From assembly GCA_902613595.1 (NCBI GenBank), contig CACMHY010000002.1, positions 62,001 to 126,000 on the forward strand: a stretch of 64,000 nucleotides of DNA. The letters run 5' to 3'. Position 1 is the first letter of the stretch; every line of letters begins with the position of its first letter. Positions 34,798 to 43,940 of the stretch are shown here, one piece after another. This DNA is from an uncultured Bacteroidota bacterium. Lineage in GTDB: Bacteria; Bacteroidota; Bacteroidia; Flavobacteriales; Flavobacteriaceae. The position numbers and the translations under genes were made by a program. The notes under the pieces are model-generated. The model saw only the letters and a program-made list of their open reading frames with translations. It searched no databases and was not told where the DNA came from.

Positions 34798-36171
34798 CTA
34801 AACCTGTTTTCTTAAAGCATTAAATCCTCCTTTAATATCTTTGAAATTGTGAATACCTTTGCTTTTTAAAATTGAAGCAGCTATCATACTTCTATAACCT
34901 CCTGCACAATGGGTGTAAAAAGTTTCATTTAAACGGAAACTGTTAATTTTTTTATTTAAAAAGTCGAGTGGAATATTTTGAGCATTCGGAATATATCCTG
35001 AACTGTATTCATCTGATTTGCGCAAGTCGAATACGTTCAATTTCTCATTTTGAATCAATTTTTTAAAAACAACTGAGTCAATTTGATCTACACTAGTTGT
35101 CAACTTACCTTGCATTTTCCAGTTTTTTATCCCCCCTTTGAGGTACCCAAGACTATTGTCAAAACCTACGCGTGCCAATCTTGTAACAGTCTCTTCAACT
35201 CTATCATCGGGCGTTACAAGTAAAATAGGCTTTGTTACATCTTCTACAATTGTTCCAACCCAAGGTGCAAAGCTACCATCAATACCAATAAATATAGAAT
35301 TTGGTATGTGTTCTTCAGCAAAATTGTCCTGATGCCTAACATCAAGTATTAGAGCATTTTTCTTTTTTACAATATTCTCGAACAAATTTGGATCTAAAGG
35401 GGTTGTTCCAGATAAAATAATTTTATCTATATCATCATAACCCTCTTTATTCATTTTTACATTTAAAGGGAAATAATTAGGGGGTGGGTTTAATCCATCT
35501 GTTACCTCTTTAATAAATTCATCCTTAGTCATATCAGACCTAAGGGCATAATTTGTTTTCTTTTGCTCTCCAATTGTACTTACTGTTTCATCACTTAAAT
35601 TTTTTCCGCATGCAGAACCAGCACCATGCGCCGGGTAAACCAATACATCATCATTCAAAGGCATGATTTTTTTTCTAAGGCTGTCATAAAGAGTTCCTGC
35701 AAGGTCTTCTTGAGTAATGTTGTTGGCTTTTTGAGCTAGATCTGGACGTCCAACATCCCCAATAAAAAGTGTATCTCCACTAAAGATCGCGATATCTTTT
35801 TTCGAGGAATCGATTAATAAATAAGTTGTGCTTTCCATTGTATGGCCTGGTGTATGCAAAGCCTTGATGGTGATTTCACCAATTTTAAACTCTTGTCCAT
35901 CTTTTGCAATAAGTGCATCAAACTTAGTATTAGCGTTTGGACCGAAAATAATTTTAGCACCTGTCTTTTTTGCAAGTGTAAGATGACCACTAACAAAGTC
36001 AGCATGAAAATGCGTTTCGAAAATAAATCTTATTTTTGCATTTGCTTCTTCAGCTTTTTGCATATAGGGATCAATTTCCCTTAACGGGTCAATAATAGCT
36101 ACTTCATTTCCACTTTGAATATAATATGCCCCTTGAGATAAACATCCAGTATAGATTTGTTCAATAATCAT
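34798..36171 (-). CDS. MBL-fold hydrolase with two rhodanese domains (persulfide dioxygenase-like)
   Basis: About 457 residues. The metallo-beta-lactamase domain has 'THFHADFVSGH' (His54, His56, Asp58, His63), 'HTPGHT' and 'SGDTLFIGDVGRPDL', which is the ETHE1/persulfide-dioxygenase type. Two rhodanese domains follow. The second keeps a catalytic Cys in 'THCAGGYRS' (about 430), while the first has Pro/Asp where the Cys would be ('LVTPDDR') and is probably inactive. ATG 36171 is preferred to the in-frame TTG at 36177. With the adjacent SulP gene it may handle persulfide or sulfite/sulfate, by inference. Confidence 0.87.
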   Translation of the reverse strand: MIIEQIYTGCLSQGAYYIQSGNEVAIIDPLREIDPYMQKAEEANAKIRFIFETHFHADFVSGHLTLAKKTGAKIIFGPNANTKFDALIAKDGQEFKIGEITIKALHTPGHTMESTTYLLIDSSKKDIAIFSGDTLFIGDVGRPDLAQKANNITQEDLAGTLYDSLRKKIMPLNDDVLVYPAHGAGSACGKNLSDETVSTIGEQKKTNYALRSDMTKDEFIKEVTDGLNPPPNYFPLNVKMNKEGYDDIDKIILSGTTPLDPNLFENIVKKKNALILDVRHQDNFAEEHIPNSIFIGIDGSFAPWVGTIVEDVTKPILLVTPDDRVEETVTRLARVGFDNSLGYLKGGIKNWKMQGKLTTSVDQIDSVVFKKLIQNEKLNVFDLRKSDEYSSGYIPNAQNIPLDFLNKKINSFRLNETFYTHCAGGYRSMIAASILKSKGIHNFKDIKGGFNALRKQV

Positions 36172-36193
36172 TTTCAAATTTAATTTTAATTTT

Positions 36194-37954
36194 TTAATCC
36201 ATCGGATTGTATTGTCTGCTTAGTTTTTTCTGAAGAGGAGTTTTTTTAGAAATACCATCAAAGCTATTAGTTGCATCTCCAGAAGTAACAAACAAATTCT
36301 GTCTTTTTAATACATCTATCAGCTTACTATTAATTATAATGTCTCTAGAAGGATCAATTGCTCCTACTATCATTACTCGTATATCTTTTTTTTGAAGCTT
36401 TTTAATTATTACCACTAATTCTTCAGCAGCTGTACTATCGATATAATTTATTGATCGTGCATTTATTATAAAGCCTTTAATTTTTTTTGAATTTTTTTCG
36501 ACAGCGTCAAAAACCAATTGTTTGAAAAATTCAATATTTCCAAAAAATAGTTGTGCATCAAATTTGAGTATAATTAGATCCTCCCTTACAGTAACTTCAT
36601 CAGGGAACCTCTCAATATTTTGGAAATAATTTGTGCTTCCGATTCTACCAAGAAATGCATAGTGAGGCTTTGAAGCCCTATATACAAGTAACAGAAGTGA
36701 CAAAATAATTCCATAAATTATACCTTGAGAAATTCCAACAAATAAAGTCAGAATAAAAGTAAATAATAAAATAGCAAATTCATCCTTCCTTGAATTGTAA
36801 AGTCTAATGGCATATTTAATATCAATTAATTGAATAACAGCTACAATAATTATTGATCCCAGTACAGCTTTAGGCAGATAAAAAAACCACTGAGTAAAAA
36901 AACTAACTGTAATTGCGACTACAAGAGCGCATATTAATGAGGCGACACCAGACCTTGCACCTGCTTGATCGTTTACAGCTGTTCTCGAAAATCCACCTGT
37001 TGTTGGGTATGACTGAAATAAAGAACCAATAATATTTGAACTCCCTAAGGCGATTAGTTCTTGATTGGGATTAAGTTGATAATATTTATATTTCTCTGCA
37101 ATTGTTTTTGATATTGAAATTGATTCTAAATAACCAACAATTGCTAATGTTAATGAAATTGGGATCAAATTTTTAATAGTTTCAATATTAAAATTAGGAG
37201 TATTAAATGATGGAAGTCCACCAGGAACCAGGCCAACTACCGCAACACCCTCTTGATATTGTTTCCCAAAATAAACCCATAATGAACTTAAAATAACTAC
37301 AACCAAAGCAGATGGAATTTTCGGAGTCCATTTTTTTAAAATTAAAAGAATAAAAATACTTATTAAACCAATCATTAAAGTGGGAAAATGAATTGATATT
37401 TCTGAATTCACAAGTGAAATTGCAAATAGTTGGATTTTATTACTTTGATGTAAAGAAATTCCCAACATATGTTTAACCTGGCTCAACCCAATAATTATAG
37501 CAGCACCAGATGTAAATCCTTTTATGAGTGGTTTAGACAAAAAAGAAACCAAAAACCCCATTTTGAAAAGCCCTAATAAAAATTGTATTGTACCCGATAG
37601 AAAAGCTAATAATATTGCTGATTGAATGTACTCTTCAGGTCCTAAAATACTAATTGTTCCCAATCCTGCGGCAACAAGGAGAGAATCCATCGCAACAGGT
37701 CCTACTGCGAGTTGTTTCGAAGTTCCTAGCAGAGCATAAATAATCTGGGGTGAAAGAGCGGCATAAAGTCCATATATTGGCGGTAGTCCAGCAATAAGCG
37801 CATAAGCCATTCCTTGTGGAATTAATAAGAATGAAACAGTAATTCCAGCAATAAAATCACTTTTGAAAGTTGAGCCACTATAATTAGGCAACCATGTTAA
37901 TATGGGAAAGAATTTTTTCAGTATACCTTTTTTACAAAAGTAAGTTTCTTGCAT
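36194..37954 (-). CDS. SulP (SLC26) family anion transporter with STAS domain
   Basis: This 586-residue protein has an N-terminal membrane domain of about 14 segments with the SulP signature 'AVGPVAMDSLL', 'PQGMAYALIAGLPPIYGLYA' (read in parts) and 'YPTTGGFSRTAVNDQAGARSG'. A cytoplasmic STAS domain lies at about 450-560 ('INARSINYIDSTAAEEL'). Substrates of the family include sulfate, bicarbonate and other anions. Co-direction with the MBL-rhodanese gene 22 bases downstream favours sulfate or sulfite, but this is not proven. Confidence 0.9.
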   Translation of the reverse strand: MQETYFCKKGILKKFFPILTWLPNYSGSTFKSDFIAGITVSFLLIPQGMAYALIAGLPPIYGLYAALSPQIIYALLGTSKQLAVGPVAMDSLLVAAGLGTISILGPEEYIQSAILLAFLSGTIQFLLGLFKMGFLVSFLSKPLIKGFTSGAAIIIGLSQVKHMLGISLHQSNKIQLFAISLVNSEISIHFPTLMIGLISIFILLILKKWTPKIPSALVVVILSSLWVYFGKQYQEGVAVVGLVPGGLPSFNTPNFNIETIKNLIPISLTLAIVGYLESISISKTIAEKYKYYQLNPNQELIALGSSNIIGSLFQSYPTTGGFSRTAVNDQAGARSGVASLICALVVAITVSFFTQWFFYLPKAVLGSIIIVAVIQLIDIKYAIRLYNSRKDEFAILLFTFILTLFVGISQGIIYGIILSLLLLVYRASKPHYAFLGRIGSTNYFQNIERFPDEVTVREDLIILKFDAQLFFGNIEFFKQLVFDAVEKNSKKIKGFIINARSINYIDSTAAEELVVIIKKLQKKDIRVMIVGAIDPSRDIIINSKLIDVLKRQNLFVTSGDATNSFDGISKKTPLQKKLSRQYNPMD

Positions 37955-38108
37955 CTAAAATGTTTTAGACATAAGCTACTTTTTTAATAATTCATTTTAA
38001 ATGATTACATATTTTGATTTTTTAAAAAAAATGGTTTTAGAATATGTCATACTCGCATCAATTTAAACAACAAGGTTTAAAAATTTTAAAGATCAGAAAA
38101 AACTTACA

Positions 38109-38116
38109 TACTTTTG
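38109..38116 (+). promoter_or_regulatory. -7 promoter element for topA
   Basis: TACTTTTG is a full TAnnTTTG match, 19 bases before the topA ATG. No clear TTG -33 element lies at the expected spacing. The rest of the 181-base divergent gap (37955-38135) is AT-rich, with no gene or DnaA-box cluster seen. Confidence 0.45.
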
Positions 38117-38135
38117 TGTCCAAAATCAATGTGTC

Positions 38136-40610
38136 ATGGCTAAAAATTTAGTTATTGTAGAGTCACCTGCTAAAGCTAAAACAATTGAAAAATTTTTGGG
38201 TAAAGATTACAAGGTAGCTTCGAGTTTTGGTCACATAGCCGATTTGCCATCTAAAGAGCTAGGTGTAAACGTAAATGGAGATTTCTCAGCAAAATATATT
38301 GTAAACGATGACAAGAAAAAAATTGTTAATGAACTTAAAAGCCTAGCAAAAAAGGCAGAAATAATCTGGCTAGCGAGTGATGAAGATAGAGAAGGAGAGG
38401 CTATAGCATGGCATCTAGCCAATACTTTAGAATTAACTGATTCCAATTCTAAAAGAATAGTCTTTTCAGAAATCACAAAAAATGCAATTTTGAATGCTAT
38501 AAAAAATCCTAGAGATATTAATTATAACCTTGTTAATGCCCAACAAGCTAGAAGAATTTTAGATAGATTGGTTGGATATGAGCTTTCTCCAGTATTATGG
38601 AGAAAGGTCAAAGGAGGACTCTCAGCAGGACGCGTTCAATCAGTTGCAGTAAGATTATTGGTTGAAAGAGAAAGAGAGATAAGAGCTTTTTCTCCTGAAA
38701 GTAGTTTCAAAACAACAGCTATTTTTAAAACAAACAGTAATAAAACTATTTCTTCTCAGCTTCAAAAAACTTTTAAAAATAAAGAAGAGGCATATAAATT
38801 TTTAGAAAAAAATATTTCTTCAAAATTTAGTGTAATAGAAATAAGAAAAAGGCCCGCAAAAAAAACACCAGCTCCACCTTTTACAACATCTACTTTGCAA
38901 CAAGAAGCTTCGAGGAAGTTATATTTTTCGGTAAGTAAAACAATGAATGTTGCTCAAAGGCTTTATGAGGCAGGATATATCACTTATATGCGAACAGACA
39001 GTGTGAACTTATCTGAGGAGGCAAAGAATAATATAAAAAATCAAATTAAATTATCTTTTGGGGATAAATATCTGAAACAAAGGCATTTTAAAACAAAAAA
39101 TAAAGGCGCTCAGGAGGCCCACGAAGCAATTCGTCCAACAGATTTCTCAAAAAATCAATTAGATATAGACTATGACCAAGCTCGTTTGTATGAATTAATT
39201 TGGCGAAGGACAGTCGCTTCTCAAATGAAAGAGGCTGAACTTGAAAAATCTCAAATATTTATAAAAAATGATAATTACGATGACAGCTTTACAGCTAGCG
39301 GTGAGATAATCACTTTCGACGGATTTCTCAAAATCTACTTAGAGGGAGTAGATGATGAAGTTGACAACGATAATACAATCTTGCCACAAGTAAAAGTTGG
39401 TGAATATCTTGAATTAAATAATATTACAGCTACAGAGCGTTTCTCAAGATCTCCATTTAGATATTCTGAGGCTTCTTTGGTAAAAAAAATGGAGGACCTA
39501 GGGATCGGAAGACCCTCCACGTATGCCCCAACAATAACTACTATTCAAAACAGAAAATACGTGGAAAAAGGTTCATCAGATGGAAATGAAAGAAATTACG
39601 TTAAATTAACTCTTTATAAAGGAAAAATTAAATCAGAAAAGCTTACTGAGAGATTTGGAATGGATAAGGGTAAATTGGTCCCAACTGATATTGGCATGAT
39701 TGTAAATGACTTTCTTGTTGAAAATTTCAAAGCAATTCTTGATTTTAATTTTACCGCAGAGGTTGAGAGAAATTTTGATGACATTGCTAGAGGCAGCAAA
39801 GATTGGTCAGAAATGTTAAAGGTTTTTTACAATAAATTCCATAACACTGTAGAGGATGTCAAACAAAATGCTCAGCGAGAGTCAGGTGAAAGAGTACTCG
39901 GAGTAGATCCAAACACCGGGAGGACAGTTAAAGTTCGTTTAGGAAAATTTGGGCCTATGGCTCAGATTGGAGAACAGGATGACGAAAATAAACCAATCTT
40001 TGCAAGTCTTGGTCCCAACCAGCAATTGGAAAATATTACATTTAAAGAAGTTCTTAAGCTTTTTGAAATGCCAAAAAGTTTAGGATCTTATCAAGATGAA
40101 GAGATTACCATAAACAATGGAAGATTTGGACCATATTTGAAGCATAAAGGTATTTTTATTTCAATCCCCAGAGATTTTGTAGCAAATGAAATTAATTTAT
40201 CTACGGCGATAAGTCTAATCGATGAAAAACAAAAAGCTAATGCGCCGGTTTTTGTTTACAATAAACTTCCTGTTACAAAAGGAGTAGGACGTTTTGGGCC
40301 TTACCTCAAATGGAATAATCTTTTTATTAATGTTAATAAAAAATATGATTTCGATAATTTAAGTAATGATAACATTGTCTTTTTGATTAAAGAGAAAATT
40401 CAAAAAGAAAAGGATAAGATTGTTCAAAGTTGGAAAGATGCAGGAATAAGAGTTGAAAAAGCTCGCTGGGGGAGACACTACATTATAAGAGGGAAACAAA
40501 AAATTGAGATTGGAAAAGAAATAAATGCATCAGAATTAACACTTTCACAGGCAGAAAAATTTCTTGGAAAATCTAATACTAAAAACAAAAGGAAATCATC
40601 TAAAAAATGA
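38136..40610 (+). CDS. topA: DNA topoisomerase I
   Basis: This 824-residue type IA topoisomerase has a Toprim domain ('NLVIVESPAKAKTIEKFLG' at the N-terminus, 'DEDREGEAIAWHL'), the catalytic Tyr in 'YITYMRTDS' (about residue 285), and 'GIGRPSTYAPTI'. The C-terminal part holds repeat domains with 'GRFGPYLK', but no Cys4 zinc ribbons such as those of E. coli TopA. It relaxes negative supercoils. Its stop overlaps the next start by 4 bases. Confidence 0.97.
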   Translation: MAKNLVIVESPAKAKTIEKFLGKDYKVASSFGHIADLPSKELGVNVNGDFSAKYIVNDDKKKIVNELKSLAKKAEIIWLASDEDREGEAIAWHLANTLELTDSNSKRIVFSEITKNAILNAIKNPRDINYNLVNAQQARRILDRLVGYELSPVLWRKVKGGLSAGRVQSVAVRLLVEREREIRAFSPESSFKTTAIFKTNSNKTISSQLQKTFKNKEEAYKFLEKNISSKFSVIEIRKRPAKKTPAPPFTTSTLQQEASRKLYFSVSKTMNVAQRLYEAGYITYMRTDSVNLSEEAKNNIKNQIKLSFGDKYLKQRHFKTKNKGAQEAHEAIRPTDFSKNQLDIDYDQARLYELIWRRTVASQMKEAELEKSQIFIKNDNYDDSFTASGEIITFDGFLKIYLEGVDDEVDNDNTILPQVKVGEYLELNNITATERFSRSPFRYSEASLVKKMEDLGIGRPSTYAPTITTIQNRKYVEKGSSDGNERNYVKLTLYKGKIKSEKLTERFGMDKGKLVPTDIGMIVNDFLVENFKAILDFNFTAEVERNFDDIARGSKDWSEMLKVFYNKFHNTVEDVKQNAQRESGERVLGVDPNTGRTVKVRLGKFGPMAQIGEQDDENKPIFASLGPNQQLENITFKEVLKLFEMPKSLGSYQDEEITINNGRFGPYLKHKGIFISIPRDFVANEINLSTAISLIDEKQKANAPVFVYNKLPVTKGVGRFGPYLKWNNLFINVNKKYDFDNLSNDNIVFLIKEKIQKEKDKIVQSWKDAGIRVEKARWGRHYIIRGKQKIEIGKEINASELTLSQAEKFLGKSNTKNKRKSSKK

Positions 40611-41758
40611 GTTTAGAACTTCTTTTACCTGTTGATGAGGAAAACCTCAAATGGCAATCAATTTTACCTAAACAAATTTTGGGAAAAAACATTCTGATAC
40701 ACACCAAAAACTCTGGATTACCAGACCTTAAAGGCCTCAAGATAGTAATTGTAGGTTTATCAGAAACAAGAAATAGTTTTTTTGAAAGCGATAACTATAA
40801 AGTAGACAACTTCAGAAAAGTTTTTTATGAATTGTACCCAGGAAATTGGAGTTTAAAAATCGCAGATTTAGGAAATCTTCCTAACGGAGCTAAAATTGAA
40901 GATACTTATTTTGCCATAAAAGAAATTGGATATCATTTAAAACAAATGAATATTATTCCGATTTTTATCGGTGGAAGTCATGACTTAATATTCCCATTAT
41001 ATCAAGTTTATCAAGAATTTGAACAATTGGTTAACATGGTATCAGTAGATCGCTCTTTCGATTTTTCACAAGAAGATGAATTAATCTCCGGAAGGTCTTA
41101 CATGAGCAAAATAATCATGGATAAACCAAATGTTTTAAATAATTATACAAATTTAGGTTATCAAAGCTATTATTGTGCTGTAGAGGAGAAAGATCTGATG
41201 GATAAATTATATTTTGATGGAATACGTTTAGGTCAGCTACTAGATAAAATTAAAATATCGGAACCAGTGCTTCGTGATGCTGATATCGTAGGTTTTGATA
41301 TGAAATGTTTGTCATGGGATGCTATTGCAGATCCCTTAAAGGGTCAGCCTAACGGAATTGACTCGAGATCTATCTGTGCTTTGAGTAGATATGCAGGAAT
41401 TAGTGATAGAGTTAGTTTTTTTGGAATTTATGAAATTTCTCCAACCCCAATGATGAATCAATTACTTGCTCAAATTGTTTGGTATTTTATTGAGGGTGTA
41501 TACTATAGGTTTAATGAATACCCAATTAGTGTAAGTAACGGATTTTTGAAATATTCAGTAACTCTTTCAAATCAAAACCTAACATTTTATAGAAGCGAGA
41601 AAAGTCAGAGGTGGTGGATGGAATTAACAAATGATTCATATTTAGATAATAAAACAAAAACTACAACGTTATTAGCATGCACAAAAGAAGATTATGATTC
41701 TGCTATTTTAGACATTATACCGCAAAGATGGTACAATGCCATAAAAAGGTTAAACTAA
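40607..41758 (+). CDS. Arginase/formimidoylglutamase-fold protein with degenerate metal site
   Basis: This 383-residue protein has the ureohydrolase fold signatures 'GGSHD' (His125) and a second block 'VDRSFDF' where true arginases read Asp-Ala-His-x-Asp, so the His is Ser150. The third block, Asp-Met-Lys (231-233), replaces Asp-x-Asp. Thus several Mn ligands are absent and catalysis is doubtful. Relatives beside gldK in flavobacteria are often annotated as formimidoylglutamase; I would not accept that name on this sequence. It overlaps topA by 4 bases and is followed by gldK. Confidence 0.8.
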   Translation: MSLELLLPVDEENLKWQSILPKQILGKNILIHTKNSGLPDLKGLKIVIVGLSETRNSFFESDNYKVDNFRKVFYELYPGNWSLKIADLGNLPNGAKIEDTYFAIKEIGYHLKQMNIIPIFIGGSHDLIFPLYQVYQEFEQLVNMVSVDRSFDFSQEDELISGRSYMSKIIMDKPNVLNNYTNLGYQSYYCAVEEKDLMDKLYFDGIRLGQLLDKIKISEPVLRDADIVGFDMKCLSWDAIADPLKGQPNGIDSRSICALSRYAGISDRVSFFGIYEISPTPMMNQLLAQIVWYFIEGVYYRFNEYPISVSNGFLKYSVTLSNQNLTFYRSEKSQRWWMELTNDSYLDNKTKTTTLLACTKEDYDSAILDIIPQRWYNAIKRLN

Positions 41759-41887
41759 AATTAAGGGATACATGATTAGCAATTGTCGTTTAAATATCTT
41801 GTTTTTAAAGAAATTTAAACTAAAGTGAAAAATTTAACTAGTTTTATGTTATCAAAGCATATGGGTCTGGTTTTAACAAAAATATTG

Positions 41888-43267
41888 ATGAAAAGACTTT
41901 TATTTTTATCTACACTCTTGTTTTTAGTGTTATCATGTGGTGCTCCAAGTAACAGAGGAGAACTTATAGGGGTAAAACAAAAAAAGTGGTTTGGAGAAAA
42001 ACCATATGGGATGGTTCTCGTGGAGGGTGGAGCATACATAATGGGAAAGTCCGACGAAGATCTTGCTCAACTTCAAAACGCGCCGGCTAAAACAGTTACT
42101 GTTCCCTCTTTTTACATGGATGAAACAGAAATTACAAACAGTGAGTATCGTCAATTTATATATTGGGTTAAAGATTCAATTGCACTGTCACTACTTGCAA
42201 GAAAAGCAGATGAATTAGAATTGGGTGAAGATAATAAAGATGGTATAGGTCAATTTGCGTTTAAAGACGCCGATACAACAAAATTAAGTGAGTTTCAAAA
42301 ATACATGCGAGAAAACTATTACGACTTGGCAGAGGATCCATATGCGGGGCGAGCATTGAATTGGGATGCAGATTTAGCTTGGGATACTGAAGATTATTAT
42401 GATAGTAACTATGCAGAAGTTATGGATTCACTTTATTTACCTCCTGAATTATGGTATAATGGTGAAGTAAAAATTGATGTTGAAAAACTTGTTTACTCTT
42501 ACACATGGTTCGATGCAGAGAGTGCTGCTGCAGAGTCAAAAAGAACAAGAAAACAATTTATTGATAGAAAACCTTTCATCAAAAAAGAAAAAATTCAAAT
42601 ATATCCAGATACTACAGTTTGGATAAAAGATTTTACATACTCCTATAATGAGCCCATGCACAATGATTATTTTTCTCATCCCGCATATCAAGATTATCCT
42701 GTTGTAGGGATATCATGGAATCAAGCTGTAGCATTTTGTAATTGGAGAACAAATTTTAAAAACGGATATCAAAGGGAAAAGGGAAAGCCTAATGTTAGCA
42801 GATTTAGATTACCAAATGAAGCTGAATGGGAATATGCTGCTCGTGGAGGAATCCCATCTGGGACTTATCCCTGGGGATCCCCTTATTTGCTAAACGATCG
42901 TGCGTGTTTTCTTGCAAACTTTAAACCATTAAGAGGAGATTATGCTGTTGATCAAGCAGTCTACACGGTTGAGGCAAAGTCTTATTTTCCTAATGATTTT
43001 AATCTTTATAATATGGCAGGGAATGTGGCAGAGTGGACAAACTCTTCATATAATGCTGAAGCATATGATTATGTGGCTACACTTAATCCAAATATGTCCT
43101 TCGATGATGAGAATAGAAAAGTTGTAAGAGGAGGATCTTGGAAAGACGTTGCTTATTTTTTGAGAGTAAGTTCAAGAGATTACGAATATTCTGATACATC
43201 AAGAAGCTATATTGGCTTTAGAACAGTTCAAGACTACCTGGGTTCTCAAAAAGTTAAGATGAAATAA
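41888..43267 (+). CDS. gldK: Gliding motility/T9SS lipoprotein GldK
   Basis: About 459 residues. A lipoprotein signal ends Val-Leu-Ser-Cys, and an FGE-sulfatase-like domain follows, with 'DETEITNSEYRQF', 'VGISWNQAVAFCNW', 'RLPNEAEWEYAARGG', 'GNVAEWTNSSY' and 'VRGGSWKD'. GldK (PorK) forms the periplasmic ring of the type IX secretion system with GldN. The ATG at 41888 places the signal sequence correctly; the frame is open back to a GTG at 41825, but that would bury the signal. It is the first of gldKLMN. Confidence 0.95.
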   Translation: MKRLLFLSTLLFLVLSCGAPSNRGELIGVKQKKWFGEKPYGMVLVEGGAYIMGKSDEDLAQLQNAPAKTVTVPSFYMDETEITNSEYRQFIYWVKDSIALSLLARKADELELGEDNKDGIGQFAFKDADTTKLSEFQKYMRENYYDLAEDPYAGRALNWDADLAWDTEDYYDSNYAEVMDSLYLPPELWYNGEVKIDVEKLVYSYTWFDAESAAAESKRTRKQFIDRKPFIKKEKIQIYPDTTVWIKDFTYSYNEPMHNDYFSHPAYQDYPVVGISWNQAVAFCNWRTNFKNGYQREKGKPNVSRFRLPNEAEWEYAARGGIPSGTYPWGSPYLLNDRACFLANFKPLRGDYAVDQAVYTVEAKSYFPNDFNLYNMAGNVAEWTNSSYNAEAYDYVATLNPNMSFDDENRKVVRGGSWKDVAYFLRVSSRDYEYSDTSRSYIGFRTVQDYLGSQKVKMK

Positions 43268-43271
43268 ACAA

Positions 43272-43279
43272 TATATTTG
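43272..43279 (+). promoter_or_regulatory. -7 promoter element upstream of gldL
   Basis: TATATTTG, a full TAnnTTTG match, lies just after the gldK stop and 41 bases before the gldL ATG. It could drive gldLMN apart from gldK. A second looser copy (TATATTTA) follows 12 bases downstream. Confidence 0.4.
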
Positions 43280-43320
43280 AATATATCTTTATATTTATTC
43301 AATTAATAAATCAACAAAAA

Positions 43321-43938
43321 ATGACAGATAAAGCTTTAAACAAAAGATTACGTAGTAAAGTAGCGATGCATATGCTATTTGGACTTGGAGGTGCAGTTGT
43401 AATTATAGGTGCACTATTTAAAATTTTACACCTTGAAATAGGACCAATTACAGGTGGACTCGTTTTAGGTTTAGGACTTGGGACAGAAGCACTTATTTTT
43501 ACTGTAGCTGCATTAAATACTGGTGAAATAAAAGAGGAGCACCAGGATTTTGTAAAAAAATTAAAAGGTTCTGGTTCAGCGTCTTCATCTAGCGCAGGAG
43601 ATGGTGGTCTTTCCTCTAAAATCGACGCTTTAATGGCGGAAGCTAAACTTGATGTTAACTTGATGAACTCATTAGCAAAAAGTATTAAAAATCTTGAATC
43701 TTCAGCTAAAGCACTTAGTCCTGCTTCAGAAGCAGCATCAGCTTCTCAAAATTATTCACAGGAATTAGCTAAGGCCGCATCACAGCTTGAACAATTGAAT
43801 GCAAATTATCAAAAACAAATTTCCGTGAATCAAAATGCGGATCAGCTCAGGAAGCAAATGGAAAGTTTATCTGCCAATCTTGCTGCCCTTAACAATGTTT
43901 ATGGTGGAATGTTAAATGCAATGTCAAAAAATAACTAG
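43321..43938 (+). CDS. gldL: T9SS/gliding motor membrane protein GldL
   Basis: This 205-residue protein has two membrane helices (about 16-36 and 42-63) and a long cytoplasmic helical, Ala/Ser/Gln-rich tail. GldL with GldM forms the proton-driven motor of the T9SS. Charged residues in or next to the helices are Lys34, His37 and Glu56 ('GLGTEALIF'); a protonatable Glu in helix 2 is known to matter in the family. An A-rich leader (CAACAAAAA) precedes the ATG. Confidence 0.95.
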   Translation: MTDKALNKRLRSKVAMHMLFGLGGAVVIIGALFKILHLEIGPITGGLVLGLGLGTEALIFTVAALNTGEIKEEHQDFVKKLKGSGSASSSSAGDGGLSSKIDALMAEAKLDVNLMNSLAKSIKNLESSAKALSPASEAASASQNYSQELAKAASQLEQLNANYQKQISVNQNADQLRKQMESLSANLAALNNVYGGMLNAMSKNN

Positions 43939-43940
43939 TA

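Noticed and set aside
37955-38135. AT-rich divergent gap as a replication origin
   Set aside because: No DnaA-box cluster, dnaA gene or other origin-linked gene is present. AT-richness alone is normal here.
40607-41758. Naming the arginase-fold gene formimidoylglutamase (hutG)
   Set aside because: Metal ligands of the second and third motifs are missing and no other histidine-degradation gene is near.
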